A DNA stretch of 5,733 bases from Atopobium sp. (GCA_015258715.1 JABZHR010000026.1:1-5733); one strand, 5' to 3'. Counted from the stretch's first letter, positions 1-5,522 are shown. The notes: generated by a model from the letters alone, not told the origin. Translations and numbers: made by a program.

Positions 1-87
1 GTAAGCGTCTGGGTTGGAAGTGCCCTTGGGAAGTCTACCATCACCAAACGTTGCACTTGCTTTGACAATTCAAGCCGCAAAATAAGT

Positions 88-240
88 GTTTTGGCACCCA
101 AAGTGGTAAAAAATGCGTTTAGTTGGAGTATACAAAATTATACGTTTTCTATGCAGATCATCTACCAGCATAAACTCTCGGTCAATTTTGATTGAAACTT
201 TTATGAGAAAACCCAACTGGGAAAATGCAAGTGCCAAAAC
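88..240. repeat. 10-bp perfect inverted repeat GTTTTGGCAC / GTGCCAAAAC
   Basis: GTTTTGGCAC at 88-97 is exactly complementary to GTGCCAAAAC at 231-240. A related perfect 8-bp pair, GCACTTGC (53-60) and GCAAGTGC (227-234), overlaps the same right arm, and AAGTGCC occurs again at 18-24. This pairing crosses the 105-128/260-283 repeat rather than nesting inside it. The copies therefore look more like scattered protein-binding half-sites than one simple hairpin. Confidence 0.45.
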
Positions 241-283
241 GCCGAACTAGAAAATTTATCTCCAACTAAACGGGTTTTTTACC
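105..283. repeat. 24-bp imperfect inverted repeat, 131 bp apart
   Basis: The left arm, 105-128, is complementary to the right arm, 260-283, at 22 of 24 positions; the inner 13 bases (GTTTAGTTGGAG with the preceding C) match perfectly. The two mismatches are adjacent (114-115). A 7-bp direct repeat ACCCAAA lies at 96-102 and 281-287, but the right copy overlaps the repeat arm, so it is not a clean target duplication. The structure could be a pair of divergent operator or promoter copies, or the ends of a small non-autonomous element of about 180 bp. The sequence alone does not decide. Confidence 0.5.
182..195. repeat. Small palindrome TCAAT-tttg-ATTGA
   Basis: A perfect 5-bp inverted repeat around a 4-base spacer in the upstream region. 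A similar palindrome with the same architecture sits 127 bp downstream. It could be an operator half-site pair; with AT-rich sequence and short arms, chance is a serious alternative. Confidence 0.25.
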
Positions 284-308
284 CAAATCAGACACCACTT
301 TCCGTCAT

Positions 309-322
309 ATCAATTTCTTGAT
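309..322. repeat. Small palindrome ATCAA-tttc-TTGAT
   Basis: A perfect 5-bp inverted repeat around a 4-base spacer, the same layout as TCAAT-tttg-ATTGA at 182-195. Paired sites of one design upstream of a sugar operon would suit a dimeric repressor or activator. This is inference. Confidence 0.25.
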
Positions 323-360
323 TAGTTTCCTTGCATATTCGAGATTGTTTATACGTTTTT

Positions 361-400
361 GGTTAGGCGGATACATAATCGCCCGGACCTTGTATCAACC
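361..400. other. Interrupted hairpin GGTT..GATAC / GTATC AACC
   Basis: GGTT (361-364) pairs with AACC (397-400), and GATAC (370-374) pairs with GTATC (392-396), with a 5-base bulge (365-369) on the left side only. GGCG (366-369) could alternatively pair with CGCC (380-383). No T-run follows, so it is not an intrinsic terminator. It may be an RNA structure or a binding site; its function is unknown. Confidence 0.2.
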
Positions 401-480
401 GTTCCTTAAAAATCTACATGACAGCTCTATGAGTACACTTTCTTATTGTTTTGAGCTTCTTTTTTCTATCAAATGAACAT

Positions 481-494
481 TGTGAACGTTTAGG
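481..494 (+). promoter_or_regulatory. Possible LacI-family-like operator around TGAACGTTTA
   Basis: TGAACGTTTA (483-492) is a near-perfect palindrome centred on CG, nine of ten bases symmetric. It has the general look of a LacI/CcpA-type operator. Other ACGTTT words occur upstream of the operon (143, 353, 561 region). Position about 150 bp before the permease start fits carbon control, but this is a weak, pattern-only call. Confidence 0.2.
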
Positions 495-514
495 CCTACA
501 AAAACATAAATAAA

Positions 515-546
515 TCGACACAAAATAAACACAATTAGGCTACAAT
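515..546 (+). promoter_or_regulatory. Candidate promoter for the PTS-transketolase operon
   Basis: TACAAT at 541-546 matches a -10 box at five of six positions, and TCGACA at 515-520 matches a -35 box at five of six. The 20-base spacer is longer than the usual 16-18, so the pairing is doubtful and the -10 box may work with another -35 or an activator. Transcription from here would give a leader of roughly 80 bases. It is the best candidate I can see in the 600 bases before the operon. Confidence 0.3.
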
Positions 547-621
547 CAGACGAAGAGCACTACGTTTAAGGCAACGCGCGCACCGTCGTTCTTACGCGCT
601 TGCACACACACGCGTTTTGTT

Positions 622-629
622 GAAAGGGG
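622..629 (+). promoter_or_regulatory. Ribosome binding site deciding the EIIC start
   Basis: GAAAGGGG ends 5 bases before ATG 635. The frame could extend six codons upstream to TTG 617, but that extension would bury this ribosome site, so ATG 635 is preferred. The same TTGAAAGGGG block precedes the EIIB gene. Confidence 0.75.
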
Positions 630-634
630 TTTGT

Positions 635-2104
635 ATGCCTGTTGTTGAGTTTTTTGTAAACGTGTTATCAACACCAGCCATCCTAGTTGGCCTTGTTGCT
701 CTGCTGGGTTTGGCACTTCAGGGAAAGCCAGTTGAGGACCTCATTAGGGGTACCCTCAAGACCATCGTTGGCTTCCTTGTTCTTTCTGCAGGCGCTGGTT
801 TCCTGCAGACCGGTTCCCTCCTTGCCTTTGGCGAGATCTTCAACTTCGCCTTTGACATGCAGGGCGTCGTTCCAAACAACGAGGCCGTTGTTTCTCTGGC
901 ACTTGGCGAGTTTGGTCAGGCAACCGCAATCATCATGTGCATCGGCATGGTCCTGAACATTGTCCTCGCACGTTTTTCTCGCTTTAACTACATCTTCCTC
1001 ACCGGCCACCACACTCTCTACATGGCAGCTATGCTCGCCATCATCCTGCACGTCGGCGGCCTTTCCGGTTGGATGCTCTACATCTCCGGCGCATGCCTGC
1101 TTGCTTTGATTATGGTTCTGTCTCCTGCATACTGCCAGCCTACTATGCGCAAGGTTACCGGTAGCGATTCCGTCGCACTTGGTCACTTTGGCGGTGCTGG
1201 TTACTGGCTTGCTGGTATGGTTGGTAAGCTCTTTGCTTCCGATCGCGAGAATAGCACCGAGAATATCAAGTTCTCCAAGCGTCTCATCTTCCTGCGCGAC
1301 AACACTGTTTCCATCGGTCTGACCATGATCATCATGTTCTTGGTTATCACCGGCGTTGCTGTCAGTCGCGGTCTTCTAACCTTGGTACCTGCAGGAACTA
1401 CCGCTGCAGAGTTTGCTTCTAACCCACAGTATGCTGGTCTCCAGCACCTCGGCGACCTGCTCAACATTGGTACCGAGACCACCACTAACTGGATTGTCTG
1501 GGCATTTACCCGCGGTCTCTCCTTTGCTGGTGGTGTTTACATCATTCTGTCCGGTGTCCGTCTGATTATTGGCGAGATTGTTCCTGCATTCAAGGGTATT
1601 GCTCAGAAGCTTGTCCCTGGTGCAAAGCCAGCAATCGACTGCCCAATCGCATTCACCTATGCTCCAAACGCCGTTATCATTGGCTTCCTGAGCTCCTTCG
1701 TCGGTGGCATCCTGGGCTTGTTTATTCTTGGCGTCATTAACGCACAGATCGCAGCAATTGCTCTGATCCTCCCTGGCGTTGTTCCTCACTTCTTCTGCGG
1801 CGCAACCGCAGGTGTCTTTGGTAACGCAGAGGGCGGCATCAAGGGCTGCATCGCTGGTTCCTTTGTCCACGGCCTGCTCATTACCTTCCTACCTGCACTG
1901 TGCATGCCAGTCTTCACCCTCATGGGCTTCACCTCCGCTACCTTCTCCGACGCCGACTTCTCTGTCATGGCTCTGATCTTTGGTAACGTTGCTCTGAACG
2001 TCCAGGGTGCAGTACTTACCGGCATTTGCGTTCTCTGCTTCTGCCTCCCAATCATCTTCAACCTTGTTGCTCCTAAGAAAGTAGCAGAGCAGAAGGCCGA
2101 GTAA
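635..2104 (+). CDS. ulaA: PTS ascorbate-family permease, EIIC component (UlaA/SgaT-like)
   Basis: This is a 489-residue polytopic membrane protein of the PTS ascorbate-galactitol superfamily, close in length to E. coli UlaA (about 465). It would form the sugar channel in the cytoplasmic membrane and hand imported sugar to EIIB-phosphate. Recognisable UlaA-like blocks are the N-terminal RGTLKTIVGFLVLSAGAG (38-55), the TGHHTLYM block (123-130), the GHFGGAGYW block near 183-191, and the strongly conserved AFKGIAQKLVPGAKPAIDC (318-336), which continues into YAPNAVIIGF (342-351). Hydrophobic segments fill most of the chain, and the C-terminus (KKVAEQKAE) is charged and cytoplasmic. It is the first gene of the operon, 154 bp before EIIB. 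Family membership is firm. The substrate is not: the absence of ula catabolic genes and the linked transketolase argue against L-ascorbate. Confidence 0.9.
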   Translation: MPVVEFFVNVLSTPAILVGLVALLGLALQGKPVEDLIRGTLKTIVGFLVLSAGAGFLQTGSLLAFGEIFNFAFDMQGVVPNNEAVVSLALGEFGQATAIIMCIGMVLNIVLARFSRFNYIFLTGHHTLYMAAMLAIILHVGGLSGWMLYISGACLLALIMVLSPAYCQPTMRKVTGSDSVALGHFGGAGYWLAGMVGKLFASDRENSTENIKFSKRLIFLRDNTVSIGLTMIIMFLVITGVAVSRGLLTLVPAGTTAAEFASNPQYAGLQHLGDLLNIGTETTTNWIVWAFTRGLSFAGGVYIILSGVRLIIGEIVPAFKGIAQKLVPGAKPAIDCPIAFTYAPNAVIIGFLSSFVGGILGLFILGVINAQIAAIALILPGVVPHFFCGATAGVFGNAEGGIKGCIAGSFVHGLLITFLPALCMPVFTLMGFTSATFSDADFSVMALIFGNVALNVQGAVLTGICVLCFCLPIIFNLVAPKKVAEQKAE

Positions 2105-2173
2105 CATCCGCTCACAGAATTGCAGATAAACATCGCAGTTGCTGCAGAAAATGCGAGTAGAATCTAAGTATCT

Positions 2174-2210
2174 AGGTCGGGCTTCGTCCTTGGATGGGGC
2201 CCGACTTTTT
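2174..2210 (+). terminator. Terminator-like hairpin between EIIC and EIIB (possible attenuator)
   Basis: AGGTCGGGC (2174-2182) pairs with GCCCGACTT (2199-2207) across a 16-base loop, with one G-U pair, and the T-run TTTTT (2206-2210) follows directly. The 7-bp GC-rich core is perfect. This is the form of an intrinsic terminator, but it sits inside an apparent operon. Likely meanings are partial termination that lowers EIIB-transketolase expression relative to EIIC, regulated read-through, or a separate promoter for the downstream genes. Confidence 0.65.
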
Positions 2211-2213
2211 AAC

Positions 2214-2239
2214 CCACGTAACCCACATATCACACGTGG
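2214..2239. repeat. Inverted repeat CCACGT / ACGTGG before EIIB
   Basis: CCACGT (2214-2219) and ACGTGG (2234-2239) form a perfect 6-bp inverted repeat with a 14-base gap. It lies between the terminator-like hairpin and the EIIB ribosome site. It could be a small leader hairpin or an operator for an internal promoter; I see no good -35/-10 pair in the 48 bases before the gene. Confidence 0.35.
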
Positions 2240-2245
2240 TGAATT

Positions 2246-2253
2246 GAAAGGGG
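2246..2253 (+). promoter_or_regulatory. Ribosome binding site deciding the EIIB start
   Basis: GAAAGGGG ends 5 bases before ATG 2259. The reading frame is open upstream to 2139, but that extension runs through the terminator-like hairpin and has no homologous PTS sequence, so ATG 2259 is the start. Confidence 0.8.
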
Positions 2254-2258
2254 CTTTT

Positions 2259-2543
2259 ATGGCTATCCAGAAGATCCTTTGTTGTTGCGGAAGTGGACTT
2301 GGCTCCAGCCTTATGGTTGAGATGCAGATCCAGGACGTCCTGAATGAGCTGGGCGTGAGCGGCGTCGAGGTTGAGCACTCAACCGTTTCCGACGTTACTC
2401 CTGGCGCAGCTGACCTCTTTATTGTTGCTCGCGACCTTGAGGATTTTATCGCCGGCATTCCAGAAGACGAGAAGATCGTTCTCTCCAACATCCTCGATAA
2501 GGATGAAATGAAGGAAAAGCTTACCGAGAAGTTCGGTCTGTAA
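2259..2543 (+). CDS. ulaB: PTS ascorbate-family EIIB component (UlaB/SgaB-like)
   Basis: This is a 94-residue soluble cytoplasmic protein, the usual size for a stand-alone lactate/ascorbate-type EIIB. It accepts phosphate from EIIA on a cysteine and passes it to the sugar held by the EIIC permease. The signature is the N-terminal phosphate loop CGSGLGSS (10-17) after the beta-strand IQKIL, with Cys10 the predicted phospho-acceptor. The following MVEMQIQDVLNELG helix matches the UlaB pattern. Two further cysteines precede it, giving Cys8-Cys9-Cys10. The rest alternates strands and helices (HSTVSD, GAADLFIVARD, KIVLSNILD). It follows the EIIC gene after a 154-bp gap and precedes transketolase by 129 bp. 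No EIIA gene is adjacent, so the phosphoryl donor must be encoded elsewhere. Confidence 0.9.
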   Translation: MAIQKILCCCGSGLGSSLMVEMQIQDVLNELGVSGVEVEHSTVSDVTPGAADLFIVARDLEDFIAGIPEDEKIVLSNILDKDEMKEKLTEKFGL

Positions 2544-2672
2544 GCGCGGCTTTTGCGCGCAGCTCCGGCACGCGCGTGGCGCCGACCTGCTGCGTTTCTC
2601 GCACGCAGCTCCGGCTCGCGCGTGGCGCCGACCTGCCGCGTTTCTCGTACGCAATACGTGAAAGGAAATTAC
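2544..2672 (+). repeat. Two-copy 46-bp GC-rich tandem repeat between EIIB and transketolase
   Basis: Copy 1 (2558-2603) and copy 2 (2604-2649) are identical at 43 of 46 positions, differing only at 2570/2616, 2591/2637 and 2602/2648. A 4-base start of a third copy (CGCA, 2650-2653) follows. A perfect 7-bp hairpin GCTGCGT/ACGCAGC spans the junction (2589-2595/2603-2609, loop 7), with a weaker equivalent at 2638-2652 and GCGC-GTG-GCGC at 2572-2582. The first bases after the EIIB stop (GCGCG 2544-2548 with CGCGC 2556-2560) also form a stem. There is no T-run, so it is not an intrinsic terminator. The period is not a multiple of three, which rules against a coding extension of transketolase. Confidence 0.85.
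2660..2666 (+). promoter_or_regulatory. Ribosome binding site deciding the transketolase N-subunit start
   Basis: GAAAGGA ends 6 bases before ATG 2673. The frame is open back to TTG 2553, but the upstream part would translate the 46-bp repeats into an arginine-rich stretch foreign to transketolase, so ATG 2673 is preferred. Confidence 0.8.
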
Positions 2673-3494
2673 ATGGACGTCGACCTTAAACAGGTTGCTC
2701 GTGAGGTGCGCAAAAGCATCCTCACGCAGGTCTTTACGGCTAAATCCGGCCATCCCGGTGGCTCGCTTTCTGCAACAGAAATCCTGACGTATCTCTACTT
2801 CAAGGAGATGCACGTAGACCCCACCAAGCCTAACTGCCCCTGCAGGGATCGCTTTGTGCTCTCAAAGGGACACGTTACTCCTGCACTTTACGGCGTTTTG
2901 GCTGAGCGCGGCTTCTTCCCCAAGGAGGAGCTCAAGACTTTCCGCGCGCTCAACTCACGCCTTCAGGGTCACCCAAACATGAACGATACTCCTGGCGTTG
3001 ATATGAGCACCGGCTCCCTGGGTCAGGGCGTTTCTACCGCTGTTGGTATGGCGCTTGCTGGCAAGAAGTTCAACAAGGACTACCGCGTCTACGCACTCCT
3101 GGGCGACGGCGAGATTGAAGAGGGTCAGGTATGGGAGGCTGCCATGTTTGCAGGTAACCACCAGCTTGATAACCTCACGCTTATTGTTGACAACAATAAC
3201 CTGCAGCTTGACGGCTCGCTTGATCAGATCAACACACCAAAACCAATTGACGAGAAGTTCAAGGCGTTCAAATTCCACGTTATTGATGTAGCTGATGGAC
3301 ACGACTTTGACCAGCTTGCTGCTGCATTTGCTGAGGCTCGCACCGTCAAGGGTCAGCCAACTGCTATCATTGCCCACACCGTAAAGGGCAAAGGCGTCTC
3401 CTTCATGGAGAACCAGGTAGGCTGGCACGGCAAGGCTCCTAACCAGGAGCAATACGAGCAGGCTATGAAAGAACTTGAGGGAGAGGTGGCATAG
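2673..3494 (+). CDS. Transketolase, N-terminal (thiamine diphosphate-binding) subunit
   Basis: This 273-residue cytoplasmic protein is the stand-alone PP domain of a split transketolase. Landmarks in order are SGHPGG (25-30), the SKGH block (64-67), LQGHP (97-101), GSLGQG (114-119), the thiamine-diphosphate/metal motif running from GDGEIEEG (144-151) to DNNN (173-176), and HTVKGKG (235-241) with WHG (251-253). These carry the histidines and metal ligands expected for binding the cofactor pyrophosphate. With its partner it would transfer a two-carbon ketol unit between sugar phosphates. It is followed after one base by the C-terminal subunit, so the two are surely co-translated. Split transketolases act in the pentose phosphate pathway in many bacteria, and some have specialised donors, such as apulose 4-phosphate or 6-deoxy-6-sulfofructose. 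Linkage to a PTS suggests a dedicated catabolic role here. Confidence 0.93.
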   Translation: MDVDLKQVAREVRKSILTQVFTAKSGHPGGSLSATEILTYLYFKEMHVDPTKPNCPCRDRFVLSKGHVTPALYGVLAERGFFPKEELKTFRALNSRLQGHPNMNDTPGVDMSTGSLGQGVSTAVGMALAGKKFNKDYRVYALLGDGEIEEGQVWEAAMFAGNHQLDNLTLIVDNNNLQLDGSLDQINTPKPIDEKFKAFKFHVIDVADGHDFDQLAAAFAEARTVKGQPTAIIAHTVKGKGVSFMENQVGWHGKAPNQEQYEQAMKELEGEVA

Positions 3495-3495
3495 C

Positions 3496-4437
3496 ATGGC
3501 AGACGTACAGAAAATTGCCACCAGAGAGGCATACGGAAAAGCCCTGGTAGAGCTTGGTAAAGAGCACGACGATCTTCTCGTCTTTGATGCTGACTTGGCA
3601 GAGGCAACTCGTTCTGGCAAGTACGGCGAGGAGTATCCTGAGCGCTTTGTGGACTGCGGAATCGCTGAGGCCAACATGATTGGTATGGCAGCTGGCGTCG
3701 CAGCTACTGGTCACAAAGTCTTTGCAACTTCGTTTGCAATGTTCACGTCTGGTCGTGCGTTTGAGCAGATTAGAAACTCGGTGGGTTATCCGCACCTAAA
3801 CGTCAAGATTGGCGCTACCCACGGAGGCCTCTCGGTAGGAGAGGATGGCGCTACTCACCAGTGCAATGAGGATATTGCTGTTATGCGCACCATTCCTGGC
3901 ATGACGGTTATCATCCCATCTGACGCTGTTGAGGCTGAGGCTGCTGTTAAGGCCGCTTACGACCACGACGGCCCTGTCTACATGCGCTTTGGCCGCCTCC
4001 CTGTTCCTGTTTTCAACACCAACCCTGACTATCACTTTGAGCTGGGCAAGGGCATTGTCCTCAAGGAGGGTACCGACGTTACATTGGTGGCCTGCGGCCT
4101 TATGGTTCCTGTGGCTCTTGAGGTTGCCGAGCAGCTGGCAGCAGAGGGTGTCAACGCCGAGGTCATCAACATCCACACCATCAAGCCTCTGGATACCGAG
4201 CTGATTACTGCTTCCGCAGCAAAGACCGGCAAGGTTGTGACCATTGAGGAGCACTCCGTCATCGGTGGTCTAGGCAGTGCAGTCTGCCAGGCTCTTTCCG
4301 AGAATGCTCCTGTTCCGGTCAAGGTTATCGGTGTTCAGGACACCTATGGTGAGTCCGGACCCGCACTTCAGGTTCTTGCTAAGTACGGCCTGGATACCCC
4401 GAGCGTTCTTGCATCCGTTAAGGATTTCTTGAAGTAA
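3496..4437 (+). CDS. Transketolase, C-terminal (pyrimidine-binding) subunit
   Basis: This 313-residue cytoplasmic partner contains the Pyr domain (about 5-170) and the transketolase C-terminal domain (about 185-313). The cofactor-activating glutamate is Glu58 in DCGIAEANMIGMAAG (53-67). The conserved HGGLSVGEDGATHQ block (109-122) and IIPSD (139-143), which is followed by the GPVYMR region, are all present. The C-terminal domain shows VTLVACGLMVPVALEVAEQL and VVTIEEHSVIGGLG. The start at ATG 3496 lies one base after the upstream stop, with GAGGGAGAGG (3477-3486) as the ribosome site. It can only act as a heteromer with the N-subunit, since the active site forms between the PP and Pyr domains. 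Length and motifs are intact, so the pair should be active. Its true donor sugar is not readable from the sequence. Confidence 0.93.
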   Translation: MADVQKIATREAYGKALVELGKEHDDLLVFDADLAEATRSGKYGEEYPERFVDCGIAEANMIGMAAGVAATGHKVFATSFAMFTSGRAFEQIRNSVGYPHLNVKIGATHGGLSVGEDGATHQCNEDIAVMRTIPGMTVIIPSDAVEAEAAVKAAYDHDGPVYMRFGRLPVPVFNTNPDYHFELGKGIVLKEGTDVTLVACGLMVPVALEVAEQLAAEGVNAEVINIHTIKPLDTELITASAAKTGKVVTIEEHSVIGGLGSAVCQALSENAPVPVKVIGVQDTYGESGPALQVLAKYGLDTPSVLASVKDFLK

Positions 4438-4474
4438 TCGCCTGCATTCTTGGCGTACGTTACCGTGCGTCTGT

Positions 4475-4492
4475 CGCGTGCCAACGCGTTTT
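4475..4492 (+). terminator. Short hairpin with T-run after the operon (weak)
   Basis: CGCGT (4475-4479) pairs with ACGCG (4484-4488) around a GCCA loop, followed by TTTT. The stem is only 5 bp. It may add to the stronger terminator 30 bases downstream. Confidence 0.35.
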
Positions 4493-4519
4493 AACAGCGC
4501 ATATCATCGTTACACAAAC

Positions 4520-4554
4520 AAAGCCCTTCTCTCCATCTGGCGAGAAAGGCTTTT
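4520..4554 (+). terminator. Intrinsic terminator of the PTS-transketolase operon
   Basis: AAAGCCCTTCTC (4520-4531) pairs with GAGAAAGGCTTT (4542-4553) with one mismatch, around a 10-base loop, and ends in TTTT. It begins 82 bases after the transketolase stop. Read from the other strand, the A-rich upstream side gives TTTGTTTG, so it could also stop transcripts from the convergent membrane-protein gene. Confidence 0.85.
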
Positions 4555-4656
4555 GAATCACAGCGGACTTCAAGGTTTGACCATCCCCAATGATCTGCCG
4601 AACAACTGCAACTACTCCGACCTGTGTAGCGACGGAGGAACCGCAAAGGACAAGCT

Positions 4657-5478
4657 CTAGCTGAATTCATCTACTGAGTTGTCAGATGCTTCGTGGCTGG
4701 GGCCACGCATAAGATACGCGGCCCCAGCCACTGCGGCATAAAGTGCCCAAGCGCCTACGCAGAAGAGCAGGTTTCCCAGCCAGTCCCCAACGAAAATCTC
4801 GTGTGTGTCAGTACTGCGATAGAACGAGTTCGTGACAGCAAGTAGTAATGCTGCTGCCCCGCTTGACAAGAGTCGTGTCCACAGTGCTCTCACTCTCCGT
4901 TGTGGCCATCGTTGTGGCGGGTCAACAATCAAAAGAACCAGGCCGGTGAGAAACGCTCCATAAAGTGGAAATACCATCAAAAGAGTGCCAGCTGCGGCGA
5001 GCCCCGTGGCGGGGATATAGAAAATCCCGAAGAAGATTCCAATCCATGTCGTGTACGTACGGATCGCATCCCTGTTCGTGAAAGTTGGCGTGGCAAATCG
5101 GGCTGAGCTCCTCATGAGCATCCGTCCTGCCATGACCGTGAAGGCAATCCAGCCGAGACCGAGAGATAGGAGCGTCTCACTCCAATGTTGAGATCCATAC
5201 TGGGTGGAAGCAACTGCATCAAAAGCGACTAACGCGATGGCCGCAACCCCTGTACCCAATACGCGGATCAGTAATGCTCGACAGAGCGGCGTCTCCCATG
5301 TTGATGGCCTATCAATGATAAAAAATAGCAGTCCTGCTAGAGGGGCAAGCCACAATGGGGTGCTCACCGGGGCGACTCCACCGATGAAGAGCAGGGAACC
5401 GGGCACTATCGCGAAGCCAATGATGAGTCCTACCCAATACACGTAGGTCCGAACGAATAGTTTTAAAGACTCCACCAC
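4657..5478 (-). CDS. Uncharacterised eight-helix membrane protein with internal duplication
   Basis: I do not recognise this 273-residue family. It is strongly hydrophobic with about eight membrane segments, near residues 12-33, 39-56, 73-90, 102-121, 143-164, 166-186, 203-219 and 232-257. It is built from two parallel four-helix repeats, 9-123 and 139-258, that align without gaps at an offset of 130 through at least the third helix. Matching positions include RTY (10-12/140-142), Trp15/145, Gly17/147, Asp56/186, Trp61/191, Arg72/202 and Gly77/207; both units end in a Leu-Met-Arg. The Arg-rich loops after helices 2, 4 and 6 predict an N-in, C-in topology. The start is GTG 5478, or GTG 5475, with GGGAGG (5484-5489) upstream. 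Codon choice looks less biased than in the operon genes. It is convergent with the operon, so a shared function is unlikely. Confidence 0.75.
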   Translation of the reverse strand: MVESLKLFVRTYVYWVGLIIGFAIVPGSLLFIGGVAPVSTPLWLAPLAGLLFFIIDRPSTWETPLCRALLIRVLGTGVAAIALVAFDAVASTQYGSQHWSETLLSLGLGWIAFTVMAGRMLMRSSARFATPTFTNRDAIRTYTTWIGIFFGIFYIPATGLAAAGTLLMVFPLYGAFLTGLVLLIVDPPQRWPQRRVRALWTRLLSSGAAALLLAVTNSFYRSTDTHEIFVGDWLGNLLFCVGAWALYAAVAGAAYLMRGPSHEASDNSVDEFS

Positions 5479-5483
5479 TCACA

Positions 5484-5489
5484 CCTCCC
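5484..5489 (-). promoter_or_regulatory. Ribosome binding site of the membrane-protein gene
   Basis: On the - strand GGGAGG lies 5 bases before GTG 5478 and 8 bases before the next codon, GTG 5475. Either can start the protein; spacing slightly favours 5475, and the difference is one residue. Confidence 0.65.
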
Positions 5490-5507
5490 ATGGACTTCAG
5501 CACCGAA

Positions 5508-5522
5508 ACTATAACGATTTTA
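5508..5522 (-). promoter_or_regulatory. Possible -10 region for the membrane-protein gene
   Basis: On the - strand TATAGT (5513-5508) and TAAAAT (5522-5517) both resemble -10 boxes, and either would start transcription close upstream of the ribosome site. No good -35 box lies 16-18 bases further back. A promoter that depends on a protein bound at the nearby repeat array would explain this, but it is speculation. Confidence 0.25.

Larger units (their letters stand above)
1..634. other. Long non-coding, AT-rich upstream region of the PTS operon
   Basis: No convincing gene is visible on either strand in this stretch. The longest ATG frame I found on + is 45 codons (113-250); it has no ribosome site and follows a stop directly. 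Base composition is clearly AT-rich to about 560 and then turns GC-rich (CGCGCG and CACACACGCG runs) before the first gene. The stretch holds several inverted repeats (88-97/231-240, 105-128/260-283, 182-195, 309-322, 361-400), listed separately. The likely role is a control region for the operon, perhaps shared with a divergent gene to the left of the window. That role is inferred. Confidence 0.6.

Noticed and set aside
113..250. 45-codon ATG frame in the upstream region
   Set aside because: No ribosome site, a TAA just before it, unrecognisable product, and it overlaps the inverted repeats.
617..634. Six-codon upstream extension of the EIIC gene from TTG
   Set aside because: It would place the strong GAAAGGGG ribosome site inside the coding region; ATG 635 has ideal spacing.
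683..1186. Long antisense frames under the EIIC gene and under the transketolase genes
   Set aside because: They are shadows of well-supported genes, with no ribosome sites and no recognisable products.
2139..2258. 40-codon N-terminal extension of EIIB
   Set aside because: It runs through the terminator-like hairpin, lacks family similarity and ignores the good ribosome site before ATG 2259.
2553..2672. 40-codon N-terminal extension of the transketolase N-subunit
   Set aside because: It translates the GC-rich tandem repeats, whose 46-bp period does not keep the frame; ATG 2673 has its own ribosome site.
4478..4660. 60-codon + frame downstream of the operon, ending next to the convergent stop
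   Set aside because: It starts inside one hairpin and runs through the main terminator, with no ribosome site. The tail after 4555 might be a gene remnant, but I cannot recognise it.
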